Shown: positions 15,346 through 16,322 of the stretch, in pieces | How positions within the stretch are numbered: position 1 is the first letter of the stretch | Layout: every line of letters begins with the position of its first letter | Assembly: GCA_015491615.1 (NCBI GenBank) | Contig: WFVN01000278.1 | Coordinates: 1-16,322 of the forward strand | DNA: 16,322 bases | Direction of reading: 5' to 3' | Origin: Gammaproteobacteria bacterium | GTDB taxonomy: Bacteria; Pseudomonadota; Gammaproteobacteria; S012-40 | Notes under the pieces: generated by a model | What the model was told of the DNA's origin: nothing | The model's input: only the letters and a program-made list of their open reading frames with translations | Database searches by the model: none | Position numbers and translations under genes: made by a program

Positions 15346-15549
15346 CATTCAAAAAAACCACAAATATTTATTGTAAAATGAGTCGACGCCCATTTCGTGG
15401 GGCTTCGCCAGTCACAGAGTGTATCCATGTCACGACAATTTGACTTCCAAGCGCGTTTTCCCAAGAGCCGACGCTCACTTCCCAGCCGATGATGGATTCC
15501 GGCCCGTCACGACTCATTACGTAAGAATTACCGACACGAGGGTGAACCC

Positions 15550-16322
15550 ATGAAGCCGACCCAGGAACACCCCTTCGCCCCCTTCATCCGCGCCCTCGGC
15601 CGTGGGCGGCGCGGGCAACGCGATCTGAACCGGGAAGAGGCCCACACCGCCATGGCCCTGATCCTGGACGGACAAGCGGAAGCAATACAATTGGGTGCTT
15701 TCCTCATGCTCATGCGCCTCAAAGAAGAAACGCCGGAGGAAGTGGCCGGAATGGTGACGGCGGCGCGGGAGCGGCTGCCTTCGGCAGCAAAAGTGCCAAA
15801 GGGGACGCTGGACTGGCCCAGCTACGCAGGCAAGCGACGACGCCCACCATGGTTCATTCTCGCCCAATGCCTGCTGGCAGACGCCGGTCATCCGGTCTTT
15901 GTCCACGGACGGCCGGGGCTGGATCAGGACCGCTGCTACACCCACGAGGCCTACCGGCGCCTGGGTCTACCGGTGGCCGGAAGTCTCGACGAGGCCACCG
16001 CCCTCCTGGGCACCCGGGGGCTGTGCTACCTCCCCCTGGGACGCCTCATGCCCAAGCTGGACGCCCTCTTCGACCTGCGCCCGCTCCTCGGCCTGCGATC
16101 GCCCGTCAATACCCTGGCCCGCCTTCTCAACCCCCTGGGCTTGCCCAGCATCGAGGGCATTTTCCACCCCGGTTTCGCCCGCATCCACCAGGGGGCGGCG
16201 GCCCTGCTGGGCGACACGGTGGCGGTGTTCCGCGGCGAAGGGGGCGAAGGGGAGATCCGCCCCGACACGGAGACGACCCTCCACCTGGCATGGAACGGAG
16301 CCACGGAGACCCGTCCCTGGCC
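15550..16322 (+). CDS. TrpD2/YbiB-like anthranilate-phosphoribosyltransferase homologue, 3' end beyond window
   Basis: The gene starts at ATG 15550 (MKPTQEHPFAPFIRALGRG) behind GAGGGTG and stays open to the last base, giving about 257 visible residues of a usual ~320. The N-terminal helical bundle (about residues 10-75) is Glycos_trans_3N-like: LNREEAHTAMALILDGQAEAIQ, then LRLKEETPEEVAGM-type text. The PRPP-binding GTGGD loop of true TrpD is replaced by DWPSYAGKRRRPPWF, and LGLRSPVNTLARLLNPLG and FRGEGGEGEIRPD follow. These are features of the TrpD2/YbiB subfamily. E. coli YbiB binds nucleic acids rather than making tryptophan, so an anthranilate role is not expected. It is divergent from the EPS operon and probably unrelated to it. 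Confidence 0.88.
   Translation, partial: MKPTQEHPFAPFIRALGRGRRGQRDLNREEAHTAMALILDGQAEAIQLGAFLMLMRLKEETPEEVAGMVTAARERLPSAAKVPKGTLDWPSYAGKRRRPPWFILAQCLLADAGHPVFVHGRPGLDQDRCYTHEAYRRLGLPVAGSLDEATALLGTRGLCYLPLGRLMPKLDALFDLRPLLGLRSPVNTLARLLNPLGLPSIEGIFHPGFARIHQGAAALLGDTVAVFRGEGGEGEIRPDTETTLHLAWNGATETRPW

Larger units (their letters stand above)
15055..15549. other. Divergent regulatory gap between EPS operon and trpD2-like gene
   Basis: This ~495-base stretch carries no convincing gene. It holds the wza leader with its terminator and the candidate minus-strand promoter. It also contains a small CGCAT-GGAG-ATGCG hairpin (15188-15201) and an AT-rich island (about 15300-15380) unlike the GC-rich surroundings. 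An 8-base direct repeat GTCACGAC occurs at 15429-15436 and 15506-15513. The nearest open frame, 15124-15381 on the plus strand, is judged spurious. Confidence 0.7.

Noticed and set aside
15331..15346. LexA-box-like CTGTATTTTTATATTC before the trpD2-like gene
   Set aside because: E. coli ybiB is linked to SOS control, but the right half CAG is missing, so this is only a half-match.
15124..15381. 85-codon plus-strand ORF with a lipoprotein-like N-terminus
   Set aside because: It needs a TTG start inside the terminator hairpin, has no Shine-Dalgarno, uses AT-rich codons unlike every neighbour and runs through the AT-rich island.

Overview
The window is a high-GC bacterial chromosomal segment, most likely from a proteobacterium. 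It has densely packed operons, many GTGA/ATGA overlaps and strong G/C preference at third codon positions. GroEL/GroES of proteobacterial type controlled by CIRCE (HrcA) operators, a TrpD2/YbiB-like protein and a Wza/Wzc/CpsB-type exopolysaccharide (EPS) module all fit a beta- or gamma-proteobacterium. I cannot name the species. No tRNA, rRNA, insertion sequence, integrase or CRISPR array was seen.

Layout. (1) 1-1866, minus strand: groES-groEL (groEL runs off the left edge) behind a clear sigma70 promoter flanked by one good and one degenerate CIRCE operator. (2) 1937-5003, plus strand: a 25-codon leader ORF, a P-type II cation ATPase and a small HTH/zinc-ribbon regulator, each joined to the next by an ATGA overlap. 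(3) 5012-15054, minus strand: an EPS export and assembly operon read from right to left. In order it encodes a Wza-like export protein, a Wzz/BY-kinase fusion, a large AAA-ATPase/J-like/TM/NTF2-like fusion, a TPR membrane protein with a carbohydrate-binding-like C-terminus, a small FecR-like secreted protein, a Wzy/ligase-family polymerase and a CpsB-type PHP phosphatase. (4) 15055-15549: a roughly 500-base regulatory gap holding an intrinsic terminator in the wza leader (a probable attenuator), a candidate operon promoter and an AT-rich island. (5) 15550-end, plus strand: the start of a TrpD2/YbiB-like gene.

How the genes work together. The BY-kinase and CpsB phosphatase form the usual phosphorylation cycle controlling chain export, with Wza as the outer-membrane or periplasmic exit and the Wzy-family protein as polymerase. 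The three less-known proteins between them (AAA-J-NTF2 fusion, TPR-CBM-like, FecR-like) all have membrane or periplasmic parts. They look like an accessory envelope module coupled to polysaccharide assembly and are the most novel part of the window. No glycosyltransferase or flippase is present here, so sugar assembly must be encoded elsewhere. The cation ATPase operon appears independent of the EPS genes.
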